Positions 29,954 to 38,221 of a stretch of 64,000 nucleotides of DNA are shown piece after piece (the stretch's first letter is position 1; the number at the start of each line of letters is the position of its first letter). The notes beneath the pieces are model-generated. The model was not told the origin of the DNA and did not search any database. It worked only from the letters and a program-made list of their open reading frames with translations. Position numbers and translations under genes: made by a program. Source of the stretch: Halopseudomonas bauzanensis. Its GTDB lineage: Bacteria; Pseudomonadota; Gammaproteobacteria; Pseudomonadales; Pseudomonadaceae. Location of the stretch: assembly GCF_900114735.1 (NCBI RefSeq), contig NZ_FOUA01000001.1, positions 1,128,278-1,192,277 on the forward strand. The letters run 5' to 3'.

Positions 29954-31158
29954 TCGCGCTCCCCGTCTGCTTGCAGGACCCGGACCTGCTGTCCATCATA
30001 GAGCGCCGCCCGCCCATCGGTAACCACCAGTTCGCCCTCTGCTATCCCCTCGACGACTGCCCGGTAGGCGCCGGCCTGCTGGCCCAGTTCGACCCGGCGT
30101 TCATTGACCCGGCCACTATCCCGTTCCACCACGAAGACGAAGGATTGATCGTTGCGAAAGCGCAGCGCCTCCAGTGGCACGGCCAAGCTCTCCTGCAGCA
30201 CCGGCAGCGCGATCCAAACCGCGACGAACTCGCCGTCCAGCAGGCCTGGGTTGTCGCCTTCGGTATGCACGACCACTTCGAAGGTGCGGGTTTCCGGGTC
30301 CAGGGACGGGCTGATCGCATGCACCGTGCCGGCCACCCGATCATTCCCGACCAACGGATCGACATCGCGACCGTCTCTCGGCGGCTCACCACCAACCACT
30401 GCCCGGGCGCCATTCTCGACCTGCCGGAAGTCATAGGACGGCAGGTCCACCCGCACTTCAAAACGGTTCGGGCCGATCACCAGGGCAGGCACCGTGCGCA
30501 GGGCATTCTGTTCGGTGTTGGTTTGCACCACGCTGGGCATGAAATAACGGCCCTTCTCGATATTGAGGCGCGCCAGCACCCCGTCGATGGGCGACACCAG
30601 TCGCGACTCGTCCACCGTCAATTGCGCCTGCGCCAGCTGCGCACGACTGTTGTCCCGTGCTGCCGTGGCCTGCTCCACCTGCACCACGGCTTGGTCCAGT
30701 TCCTGTCGCGATGCGGAGCGCTGTTCGATCAGGGCTTCGTAGCGCCGGCGAGTTACCTTGGCCAGCTCCAGATTGGCCTCGGCTTCAGCCAGCGCCGCCT
30801 TGGCCGCCTGTAGATCAGCTTGCACCCGCTCGGGTGCCTGGTGGGCGATCAATTGACCGGCCTTCACTGGACTGCCGACCCGCAGTTCTTCATCAACATG
30901 GGAGACCATGCCTTGCTGGGTAAAGGTCAGAAATTCACGCTGACGCGAGCGGGCAGTGCCCTGACTGTAGACCCACGTCTGCAGATTGCGATGTGCCACC
31001 GGCACCGCCTTGACGCTAACCAATTGCGCTTCACCGCCCTGTTGCCCCGCAGTAGCGGACTGGCCGTTCTGCTGCGCCTCCGGTTCCTCGGTGCCACCAC
31101 ACCCCAGCAAACCGAACAGCAAAACCACGCCAACAGCGCTCATACGACTCTTGCACAT
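29950..31158 (-). CDS. RND efflux periplasmic adaptor (membrane fusion) lipoprotein
   Basis: 402 residues, HlyD/AcrA-type. Lipoprotein signal with LLGC (Cys20). It has a split lipoyl/barrel-sandwich domain, an alpha-helical hairpin (about 105-180, rich in Ala, Glu, Gln and Leu) that docks to the outer-membrane channel, and beta-barrel and membrane-proximal domains toward the C-terminus. It shares one base with the upstream outer membrane factor gene (TAATG) and overlaps the permease by ATGA, so the three are translated together. Confidence 0.9.
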   Translation of the reverse strand: MCKSRMSAVGVVLLFGLLGCGGTEEPEAQQNGQSATAGQQGGEAQLVSVKAVPVAHRNLQTWVYSQGTARSRQREFLTFTQQGMVSHVDEELRVGSPVKAGQLIAHQAPERVQADLQAAKAALAEAEANLELAKVTRRRYEALIEQRSASRQELDQAVVQVEQATAARDNSRAQLAQAQLTVDESRLVSPIDGVLARLNIEKGRYFMPSVVQTNTEQNALRTVPALVIGPNRFEVRVDLPSYDFRQVENGARAVVGGEPPRDGRDVDPLVGNDRVAGTVHAISPSLDPETRTFEVVVHTEGDNPGLLDGEFVAVWIALPVLQESLAVPLEALRFRNDQSFVFVVERDSGRVNERRVELGQQAGAYRAVVEGIAEGELVVTDGRAALYDGQQVRVLQADGERE

Positions 31159-32642
31159 TATCTGGGCTCTTCTCTGGGATTAGTGGACAGGCTGCCGGCA
31201 CTGACGGGTGTTACCGCAAGCACCGTGGACGAGCCGGACTCGAAGCCGCCGCCCAGCGCCAGATGCAATGCGATGCGGTTTTCTATCCGCGCATGGCGGG
31301 CGGTGATATGGGCGCTGCGGCCATCGAGGGCGCGTTGCTGACTCTCCAGCACGTTGAGAAACGGATCTATCCCTTGCAGATAGCGGTTATAGGACACCCG
31401 TACCGCCTCCTCTGCCGCACTGGCCGACCCATCCAGCACCTGCTCGCGGCGTGCCAGCAGCCCTTCTACCGCCAGGCGGCTTTCGACTTCCGCCAGGGCA
31501 TTGAGCGCCGTTTCGATGTAGGCGTTCAGCGTCTCGTCGCGCTGGCCTTCGGCAATATCCACTTGAGCAACCAGGCGCCCGCCTTGGAATATCGGCTGCA
31601 CAATGCGCCCGCCAATCGACCAGATCAGATTGCCGCTGCTGAACAGGTCGGAGAACTCGCTGCTGGAGTAGCCGCCCGAGCCCGTCAGTGAGACGGACGG
31701 CAGAAAGGAGCGCTTGGCCGCGCCCAGCTGGTATCCCGCTCCGATCAGCGCCAGCTCCGCGGCGCGCACATCCGGGCGCCGCACCAGCAGCTGCGCGGGC
31801 ACACCTGCGGTGGGTGGCGGCGAAACAGCAGGCAGCGTGGCGCTGGTCTGCAGATTGCCGGCCGGGTAGTTTCCCATCAGTATTTCCAGCTGCCGGACGC
31901 TGACGGCCAGCGCCTCACGGCGCTGTTCAAGCCCGGCCTGGGCCGAGCCGAGGTTGGCGTCGGCGAGCATGCCGTCTGCTGGCGAGGCGATCCCAATCTG
32001 GACCCGGTTGTTGATCTGCCGGGCCATTTCTTCCAAGGCAGTGACGGTATCTTCCGATAGTTCGACCTGTGCCCGGGCATGGGTGATGTCGAAATACAGC
32101 TGCGTGATCTGCGCTGCTACCGACTGACGCATGGCACGCAGCTGCTCGCCGCTGGCCAGAAATTCGGCTCGGGCCGAGGCGCTCAGAGCGGACAGGCGGC
32201 CCCACAGATCCAGCTCCCAGCTAATATCCAGTGCCGCATTGTGGTTATTGCTGAGCATGGCCATATCGTCACCCAGATCCGATAATCCCAGGCCCGACAG
32301 GTTCTGGCGTTGGCGCGTGCTGTTCAGGCCAATCCCGACCTGGGGCAGCGCATCGGCGCCGGTGGACCTGACCCGCGCTTCGGCGATGCGTGCCCGGGCG
32401 ATGGCCTGGGCGAGGCCGGGATTGCGTACCAGGGCCGTATCGACAAAATGGTTCAGGCGTTCGTCATCAAACTCCGTCCACCAACGCTCGGCGGGCTCGA
32501 AGGCGCCGGAAGACTCAGCGGCGAAGGTAACCGGCAGGGTAAACGGCAACACCGGTTCCGCTGGCGGCGACACACGGCAAGCCGTGGTGGAAACAGCCAG
32601 GCAGATGATGGCAGCACGCAATAGCGGCGTTGCCATCCTCAT
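31158..32642 (-). CDS. TolC/NodT-family outer membrane efflux lipoprotein
   Basis: 494 residues, outer membrane factor of the tripartite pump. It has a signal sequence with a lipobox-like TTAC (Cys22) and two repeated OEP domains rich in Ala, Gln and Leu helices (WELDLWGRLSALSASARAEF is a typical strand-helix junction). First gene of the operon outer membrane factor - adaptor - permease, an unusual but known order. Confidence 0.9.
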   Translation of the reverse strand: MRMATPLLRAAIICLAVSTTACRVSPPAEPVLPFTLPVTFAAESSGAFEPAERWWTEFDDERLNHFVDTALVRNPGLAQAIARARIAEARVRSTGADALPQVGIGLNSTRQRQNLSGLGLSDLGDDMAMLSNNHNAALDISWELDLWGRLSALSASARAEFLASGEQLRAMRQSVAAQITQLYFDITHARAQVELSEDTVTALEEMARQINNRVQIGIASPADGMLADANLGSAQAGLEQRREALAVSVRQLEILMGNYPAGNLQTSATLPAVSPPPTAGVPAQLLVRRPDVRAAELALIGAGYQLGAAKRSFLPSVSLTGSGGYSSSEFSDLFSSGNLIWSIGGRIVQPIFQGGRLVAQVDIAEGQRDETLNAYIETALNALAEVESRLAVEGLLARREQVLDGSASAAEEAVRVSYNRYLQGIDPFLNVLESQQRALDGRSAHITARHARIENRIALHLALGGGFESGSSTVLAVTPVSAGSLSTNPREEPR

Positions 32643-32792
32643 GCAATTTTCTTCTGTAGCGGTAACCCGAGCACAAACATTCTCCGTGACGCTCCCTTTG
32701 TTTCAACCGGCTCGGTTGTCTCCCTGCGACACCAAACCGGATTATTATTCATTGGTCACTTGCCGCTTCGTAAAGTTACATTCACCCGGCAT

Positions 32793-34205
32793 TCAATGTC
32801 GACGTAGATGGTCACGCAAGCGCAGCAGCCCGCTTCTGCGCTGCTGCTCTTCGGCGCTGGGCCAGTGCGTCTTCTTGCTTTCGCAGTGGACTATACCATC
32901 GCTCCCCAGGCGCAAACGCCAGCGCTGGGCCGTGGAATGCCCCGTTCCCGGCTCGGTGTACACCAGCAACAGATTGTAGTCGTGCTGTTTCTCGATGGGG
33001 TGGGCCTGGATCGCAGCAAAGGGCTCATCGTCAGCGTAGCTGAACAGCCGGTTTCGTGTGGCCTGGATCATTTCGCACAATTTTTCGCAATCCAGGCTGA
33101 GGCGCTCCTGGATCTTGTCCCGTTCCAGCGCCCCCTTTTCCAGCGAAAGTACCGAACGGTAACAGATGATCTGCCGCTCTTCATTGGTAGCCCATTTGCC
33201 GGAGTGCTCCAGCACCTCATGGGGCAAATTGGGGAGCTTGCGATAGTCCAGCCATACTCGCTGCTGAGCCATGAGTCTTTTTGTGTAAGGCATCAGCAGG
33301 CGGATCTTCCAGCGCGGCTTGCCCTTACGCAACCAGCGGGTGATGACCGTAATCATGTCGTCACGCAACAGGTCGCGTATGGCGTACACCGAGGCGATAC
33401 CCAGCAGCAGCGCAATCGATAGGTGCTGATTGCCCGCCCGCGCATTGAACAGAAAGTACGTGAACAGCGTCATGATCAGCATGGTTGATGCCGCCTTGAC
33501 CAGCTTGCGGGTACCTTCCCCCAGCTCGGTCACCTTGGAACGCAGCAGCACCGGATATTCCAATAGACGATGATACAAACTCATGCGATTCCAGACCCGG
33601 GTCGGGGAGCCGTGGAAGTCGCTCAGATATTCCCGCTCCCGGCGATGGCGGTATTCCTGCTGCAAAAACTCCTGGATGGCTGCGATGAGCTCTTCATCCA
33701 GCTCGCTGTAGCCTTCCAGGGTCATGCATTCGAGAAAGAACTGTTCTGCATGCCAGGAGAAGTAGATATCCAGCTGCCGGAAGTAGCGCCGCTGATTGCT
33801 CTGCTCCGGCGTCGATCTGCGCAGACGCTGGGCAAAGTTCTGACTCAGTCGCAGCGCCCGCTTGAGCGGCTCTTCCGTCACACCGGCATTTTGGATCTGC
33901 TGTCGCAGCCGGTCCATGGAGGCCCGATATTGAAAGAGCCAGGAGCCGAACATGATTTCATAGTGAGGGGATAACAGCGCGAAAGATCCGTCTGTCTTGC
34001 TGACCCGGTCTTCTTCAGGCAAACCGAGCAAACCGAAGCGGTGTGACAGCGTGCTGAAGAAGAACTGCCGCTCATCCAGCGTCCAGGCGGACAGGTCATT
34101 TTCATGGGGCGTGAATAGATATAGCTCGACGTCGTAGCGGCCCGGCTTTTTCAATGTGCGAGTCAGCTGTAGCCGATAATCACCCTTACGCTTCAGCGAG
34201 AACAC
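32793..34205 (-). CDS. Unrecognised membrane protein with two central TM helices
   Basis: 470 residues; I do not recognise the family. It starts at a GTG preceded by a strong GGAGG site four bases away; a TTG five codons upstream is also in frame but would place that site inside the gene. An N-terminal cytosolic part (about 1-235) is rich in Arg, Glu and aromatic residues (SHRFGLLGLPEEDRVSKTDG). Two hydrophobic helices follow (about 240-258 LIMTLFTYFLFNA and 264-284 IALLLGIASVYAIRDLL), then a basic C-terminal domain (KGKPRWKIRLLMPYTKRLM) ending in an Arg/His tail. It stands alone, with 150 bases to the efflux operon start. Confidence 0.8.
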   Translation of the reverse strand: MFSLKRKGDYRLQLTRTLKKPGRYDVELYLFTPHENDLSAWTLDERQFFFSTLSHRFGLLGLPEEDRVSKTDGSFALLSPHYEIMFGSWLFQYRASMDRLRQQIQNAGVTEEPLKRALRLSQNFAQRLRRSTPEQSNQRRYFRQLDIYFSWHAEQFFLECMTLEGYSELDEELIAAIQEFLQQEYRHRREREYLSDFHGSPTRVWNRMSLYHRLLEYPVLLRSKVTELGEGTRKLVKAASTMLIMTLFTYFLFNARAGNQHLSIALLLGIASVYAIRDLLRDDMITVITRWLRKGKPRWKIRLLMPYTKRLMAQQRVWLDYRKLPNLPHEVLEHSGKWATNEERQIICYRSVLSLEKGALERDKIQERLSLDCEKLCEMIQATRNRLFSYADDEPFAAIQAHPIEKQHDYNLLLVYTEPGTGHSTAQRWRLRLGSDGIVHCESKKTHWPSAEEQQRRSGLLRLRDHLRRH

Positions 34206-34359
34206 GATCCCTCCACTCAAAACTGTTATCCGCCCGCGTGCGGCGTGCTCATCCTAGCACGAGCACGTCAAGGCAACCGGCGCTAACATGAGCGGGCCCA
34301 ATTATGTGAAGATCGTAGCCCTGACTGCTATCCCTTGTGCATGACCTGATGAGTTGCCC

Positions 34360-35583
34360 ATGAGTTTTTTCAAAGACCTTTCCGTTTCTTCCTTCAGCGC
34401 CGGCTTCGTCGCTGTGCTGGTGGGCTTCACCAGCTCCGCCGCGCTGGTATTCCAGGCTGCCAGCGAGCTAGGCGCCACGCCTGCGCAAATCGGCTCCTGG
34501 ATGCTTGCACTGTGTCTGGGCATCGGGGTTTCGGGCATCTATCTTTCCTGGCGTTTTAAAGCGCCTGTCGTCACCGCCTGGTCGACGCCGGGCGCTGCAG
34601 TCCTGGTGACCGCCGCCTCCAGCGCCACTTTGCAGGAAGCCACCGGCGCGTTCGTCCTGTGCGGACTTCTGATGGCGCTGTGCGGCTTCTTCGGCTGGTT
34701 CGAGCGGATCATGCAGCGGATTCCACCGGCGATTGCGGCGGGCATGCTGGCCGGGGTACTGCTGCGCTTCGGCATGGAAGCTTTCGCCGCGCTGGCCACG
34801 GCTTTCAGTCTGGTCTTCCCGATGTTGCTGACCTACCTGCTGGCCCGCCGCCTGATCCCTCGTTATGCCGTGATGGCGCCGCTGGTGGTGGGCATTGCTG
34901 TGGCAGCGGCCAGTGATTCGCTCGACTTCAGCGCCTTGAGTTTCACCGTCACTACGCCGCAATGGGTCACACCCGCATTCAGCGTGCAGGCCTTGATGGG
35001 GGTGGCGTTGCCGCTGTTCGCCGTCTGCGTGGCATCTCAGAATCTGCCGGGGCTAGCTGTGATGCGGGCCGCAGGCTATCAGACACCCGCCTCGCCCCTG
35101 ATCGGCTGGACCGGACTGGCGACCTTTGTATTGGCGCCGTTCGGCGCCTTTGGCGTGAATCTGGCCGCCATCACCGCGGCCATCTGCACCGGCCCCGAGG
35201 CCCATGACGATCCCGCCAAGCGCTATACCGCAGCGATAGTGTCCGGTCTGTTCTATCTGGTGGCAGGTATCTTCGGGGCCAGCATCGGCGCGCTGTTTCT
35301 GGCATTTCCGAAGGAGTTGGTACTGGCCATCGCCGGCTTCGCGCTGATCAACACCATTGGCAGCGGACTGGTCAGTGCGCTGCAGGAGGAACGCCACCGG
35401 GAAGCGGCGTTAGTGACTTTCCTGGTCACAGCTTCGGGGGTGTCGCTGCTGGGGATAGCATCGGCATTCTGGGGCATGGTCGCCGGGGCCGGCGCCTTGC
35501 TGATATTGCAGACGCCGGACTTGCAGCAATTACGCAAGCGCAAGGTGGAATCGGCGGAGCACGAGTCGACAGAGAACGGCTGA
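34360..35583 (+). CDS. benE: BenE-family benzoate/H+ symporter-like permease
   Basis: 407 residues, about 12 hydrophobic segments, BenE family throughout (VTAWSTPGAAVLVTAA, PPAIAAGMLAGVLLRF, GVNLAAITAAICTGPEAH). Family members import benzoate or similar aromatic acids. The ATG at 34360 is chosen over a TTG two codons upstream. No benzoate catabolic genes are nearby, so the substrate is open. A GC-rich terminator lies 39 bases downstream. Confidence 0.9.
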   Translation: MSFFKDLSVSSFSAGFVAVLVGFTSSAALVFQAASELGATPAQIGSWMLALCLGIGVSGIYLSWRFKAPVVTAWSTPGAAVLVTAASSATLQEATGAFVLCGLLMALCGFFGWFERIMQRIPPAIAAGMLAGVLLRFGMEAFAALATAFSLVFPMLLTYLLARRLIPRYAVMAPLVVGIAVAAASDSLDFSALSFTVTTPQWVTPAFSVQALMGVALPLFAVCVASQNLPGLAVMRAAGYQTPASPLIGWTGLATFVLAPFGAFGVNLAAITAAICTGPEAHDDPAKRYTAAIVSGLFYLVAGIFGASIGALFLAFPKELVLAIAGFALINTIGSGLVSALQEERHREAALVTFLVTASGVSLLGIASAFWGMVAGAGALLILQTPDLQQLRKRKVESAEHESTENG

Positions 35584-35619
35584 TATCCGGCAAGGCCGGA
35601 TGGCTGGAAGACGCCCATT

Positions 35620-35644
35620 AAAAAACCCCGCCGAAGCGGGGTTT
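35620..35644 (-). terminator. Intrinsic terminator for the acyl-CoA dehydrogenase transcript (bidirectional)
   Basis: AAACCCCGC (35623-35631), loop CGAA, GCGGGGTTT (35636-35644). On the minus strand the stem is followed by six T's, a textbook terminator for the gene ending at 35836; on the plus strand it can also serve benE. Confidence 0.85.
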
Positions 35645-35835
35645 CGCAGAATAACGTCCTGATCATCATCCTTAACGCTGGTACTTCCTGTAACTCGATC
35701 CCTGCTCCCTTTTGTACTGCTTCGCTTCCTGCGGTGCATCCTTGCGAAACCAATAGTACGCAGGTGTCAGGTGGCGGCCCATAGGCTATTACCGCCACGT
35801 TTTGTAAGTGTTTTCCTACGTACGGAAGAAGCGTC

Positions 35836-37620
35836 TCAGAATTGCGCCGATTCCAGTTCGAACAACACGTCACTACCGGCGCGCACCGACGCGCTCAGCG
35901 AATGGATACGCGGCAGCAGACGCTTGAAATAGAAGCGCGCAGTAGCCAGCTTGCCCTGATAGAAACCGTCAGCACCCTGCTCCGCTGTCAATGCCGCCTT
36001 GGCCATCCGCGCCCACATGTAGGCGTAGGCCGTGTAGCCGAAGGTGTGCAGATACTCCACCGAAGCCGCGCCGATCTCGTTGGGATTGGCTTTGCTGTTA
36101 TCGATGACCTGGGCAGTCAACTCCTTGAGGTTCTCCAGTGCCGCCTGCAGGGGCTCGATAAACTCACCCATTTCGGCAGCATCGTTTTCGCTGATGAACG
36201 CTTCGATCTCATCGGCAAATACCTTGAAGAAGGCACCACCGTTGGCGACTGTCTTGCGCCCCATCAGGTCCAGCGCCTGGATGCCGTTGGTCCCTTCGTA
36301 GATCTGCGCGATACGCACATCCCGCACCAGTTGTTCCTGGCCCCACTCGCGGATATAGCCATGGCCACCGAGTACCTGCTGACCATGAACGCAGCTTTCG
36401 AAGCCGACGTCGGTAAAGAAGGCCTTGGCTACCGGCGTGAGCAACGCCACCAGGTCTTCGCCTTTCTTCTTGATCTGCTCGTCGTCAGCGAACTTGCTGA
36501 TGTCCAGCTGCATGCCAACATAGGTGGAGAAGGCCCGGCTACCTTCGGTCATCGCCTTCATGGTCAGCAGCATGCGACGCACGTCCGGGTGCACCATGAT
36601 CGGGTCGGCGGCTTTGTCCGGTTGTACTGCGCCGGTCGGAGCGCGGCTCTGGATGCGTTCACGGGCGTAGGCGACGGCCGTCTGGTAAGACGCTTCGGCG
36701 CAACCGATGCCCTGGATACCGATGGACAGGCGCTCGTAGTTCATCATGGTGAACATGGCATTCAGGCCCTTGTTCAATTCACCGATCAGATAGCCCTTGG
36801 CACCATCGAAGTTCATCACGCAGGTAGCCGAGCCCTTGATACCCATCTTGTGTTCAATCGAGCCGCAGCTCAGGGTATTGCGCTCACCCAGGCTGCCGTC
36901 CTCGTTGACCAGAAACTTGGGCACCAGGAACAGGGAAATGCCCTTGGGGCCGGCCGGTGCGTCGGGCAGCTTGGCCAGTACCAGGTGAATGATATTCTCG
37001 GTGAGGTCGTGTTCACCGCCGGTGATGAAGATCTTGGTGCCGGTCACCGCGTAGCTGCCATCGGCCTCGGGTACGGCCTTGGTGCGGATGATACCCAGGT
37101 CAGTACCGGCATGGGGCTCGGTCAGGCACATGGTGCCAGCCCAAGTGCCGGCATACATGTTCGGCAGGTACTTCTGCTTGAGTTCTTCGCTGCCATGGGC
37201 GTCCAGCGCCAGGGTGCTGCCGGCAGTCAGGGCGATGTACAGCGCGAAGCTGCTATTGGCGCCGTAGATCATCTCTTCAACCTGGACGCCGAGGGTCTTG
37301 GGCATGCCCAGTCCACCGAACTCGGGATTACCAGCCAACCCTACCCAGCCGCCTTCGGCATAGGTGGCGTAAGCCTGCTTGAAGCCGGCTGGAGTGGTGA
37401 CTTCGCCGTTGTTCCACACGGCACCTTCTTCATCACCGTTGCGGTTCAGCGGGGCGATGGTCTGGGAGGTGATCTTGGCCGCTTCTTCGAGCATGGCTTC
37501 GGCAGTATCGGCATCAATGGCGCCATTCAGGCCGGGCAGACTCTGCCACAGCTGGTCGGCTGCAAAGGTTTCATTGAGAACGAAACGGATGTCACGCAGG
37601 GGGGCTTGGTACTCGGCCAT
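35836..37620 (-). CDS. Acyl-CoA dehydrogenase (long form, FadE/DmdC-like), copy 1
   Basis: 594 residues, the long ACAD subfamily with an extra C-terminal domain, like the P. aeruginosa FadE1/FadE2-type and DmdC enzymes. FAD-dependent alpha,beta-dehydrogenation of acyl-CoA. Motifs: APLRDIRFVLNE, CLTEPHAGTDLG and VTGTKIFITGGEHD (FAD/substrate region), YEGTNGIQALDLMGRK (conserved C-terminal core). A GAGGAGTT ribosome site precedes the ATG. Paralogue of the gene at 38222-40012 on the same strand; chain-length preference is unknown. A TACAAT-like -10 lies upstream on this strand (37668-37673). Confidence 0.93.
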   Translation of the reverse strand: MAEYQAPLRDIRFVLNETFAADQLWQSLPGLNGAIDADTAEAMLEEAAKITSQTIAPLNRNGDEEGAVWNNGEVTTPAGFKQAYATYAEGGWVGLAGNPEFGGLGMPKTLGVQVEEMIYGANSSFALYIALTAGSTLALDAHGSEELKQKYLPNMYAGTWAGTMCLTEPHAGTDLGIIRTKAVPEADGSYAVTGTKIFITGGEHDLTENIIHLVLAKLPDAPAGPKGISLFLVPKFLVNEDGSLGERNTLSCGSIEHKMGIKGSATCVMNFDGAKGYLIGELNKGLNAMFTMMNYERLSIGIQGIGCAEASYQTAVAYARERIQSRAPTGAVQPDKAADPIMVHPDVRRMLLTMKAMTEGSRAFSTYVGMQLDISKFADDEQIKKKGEDLVALLTPVAKAFFTDVGFESCVHGQQVLGGHGYIREWGQEQLVRDVRIAQIYEGTNGIQALDLMGRKTVANGGAFFKVFADEIEAFISENDAAEMGEFIEPLQAALENLKELTAQVIDNSKANPNEIGAASVEYLHTFGYTAYAYMWARMAKAALTAEQGADGFYQGKLATARFYFKRLLPRIHSLSASVRAGSDVLFELESAQF

Positions 37621-37795
37621 GGGAACTCCTCAGTCAGTGTGCCGGCTCAACCGGGTCGATTGGGCTGATTGTAGACTGAGACCATTTCAAACGATAGCGT
37701 CTTGTTGTGACTTTTGTCTTTGATATGGTCACATATTTATTGGATTGGCTGGCTTTGTGCTTGTGTGGATGTTCTTGGGCGGAGAGTTTGTGCAA

Positions 37796-37906
37796 GGCCG
37801 CAGGGTACTTCCCCCTTTTCAGAACTCGCACCCGCCATCCCTGGCGCTCGTGTGCGTCCGTCCCTGGACGCACACGGTTCTGAAAAGGGGGAAGTACCCT
37901 ACGGCC
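37796..37906 (+). repeat. T-shaped palindromic element A
   Basis: The outer arms 37796-37825 and 37877-37906 are complementary over 30 bp with one mismatch (37801/37901). They enclose hairpin 1 (CGCCA-TCCC-TGGCG, 37833-37846) and hairpin 2 (11-bp stem 37849-37859/37866-37876, loop GTCCCT). The interior is nearly identical to the reverse complement of element B. The predicted fold is a three-way junction. Neither arm is followed by a T-run. Confidence 0.9.
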
Positions 37907-38065
37907 GAACTCAGATTGAGGTGGTTGATGGAGAAACAGGGAGGGGAGTGAGGAGTTGAGAAATTAGATATTTATAGCTACCAATCGGCGATGGACAACA
38001 TACTGCCGACTAGCCAATCCATATCTCATAACGGTTTTTCTTCCTGCAGCCAACACAAAATCGCC

Positions 38066-38179
38066 GGTTCTGGTGGGTATTACCCCACTTCAGAACCGTG
38101 TGCGTCCAGGGACGGACGCACACGAGCGCCATGGATGGCGGGGTGCGAGTTCTGAAGTGGGGTAATACCCACCAGAACC
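38066..38179 (-). repeat. T-shaped palindromic element B
   Basis: The outer arms 38066-38096 and 38149-38179 are perfectly complementary over 31 bp. Inside, read on plus: hairpin 2 (38097-38107/38114-38124, 11 bp) and then hairpin 1 (CGCCA-TGGA-TGGCG, 38127-38140). The interior differs from element A (reverse complement) by about one substitution and one inserted G, while the outer arms differ at many positions yet stay self-complementary. Confidence 0.9.
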
Positions 38180-38221
38180 CAACACAGCACCAACAGCAAC
38201 CCAACGTCAATTCACAGAACG

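Larger units (their letters stand above)
37621..38221. other. 601-base intergenic region with an inverted pair of T-shaped repeats
   Basis: Between the two acyl-CoA dehydrogenase genes. The first 60 bases hold the probable promoter of copy 1. The rest is dominated by elements A (37796-37906) and B (38066-38179) in opposite orientation, with an AT-richer 159-base spacer. No plausible gene is visible. Confidence 0.8.

Noticed and set aside
35842-37668. 608-codon plus-strand open frame opposite acyl-CoA dehydrogenase copy 1
   Set aside because: Antisense shadow of a high-GC gene; composition (His, Gly, Gln rich) and no recognisable domains. The minus-strand enzyme is certain.
37796-38179. Elements A and B as ordinary intrinsic terminators
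   Set aside because: Arms exceed terminator size, contain two inner hairpins, lack T-runs, and the same plan recurs at C and D in both orientations.
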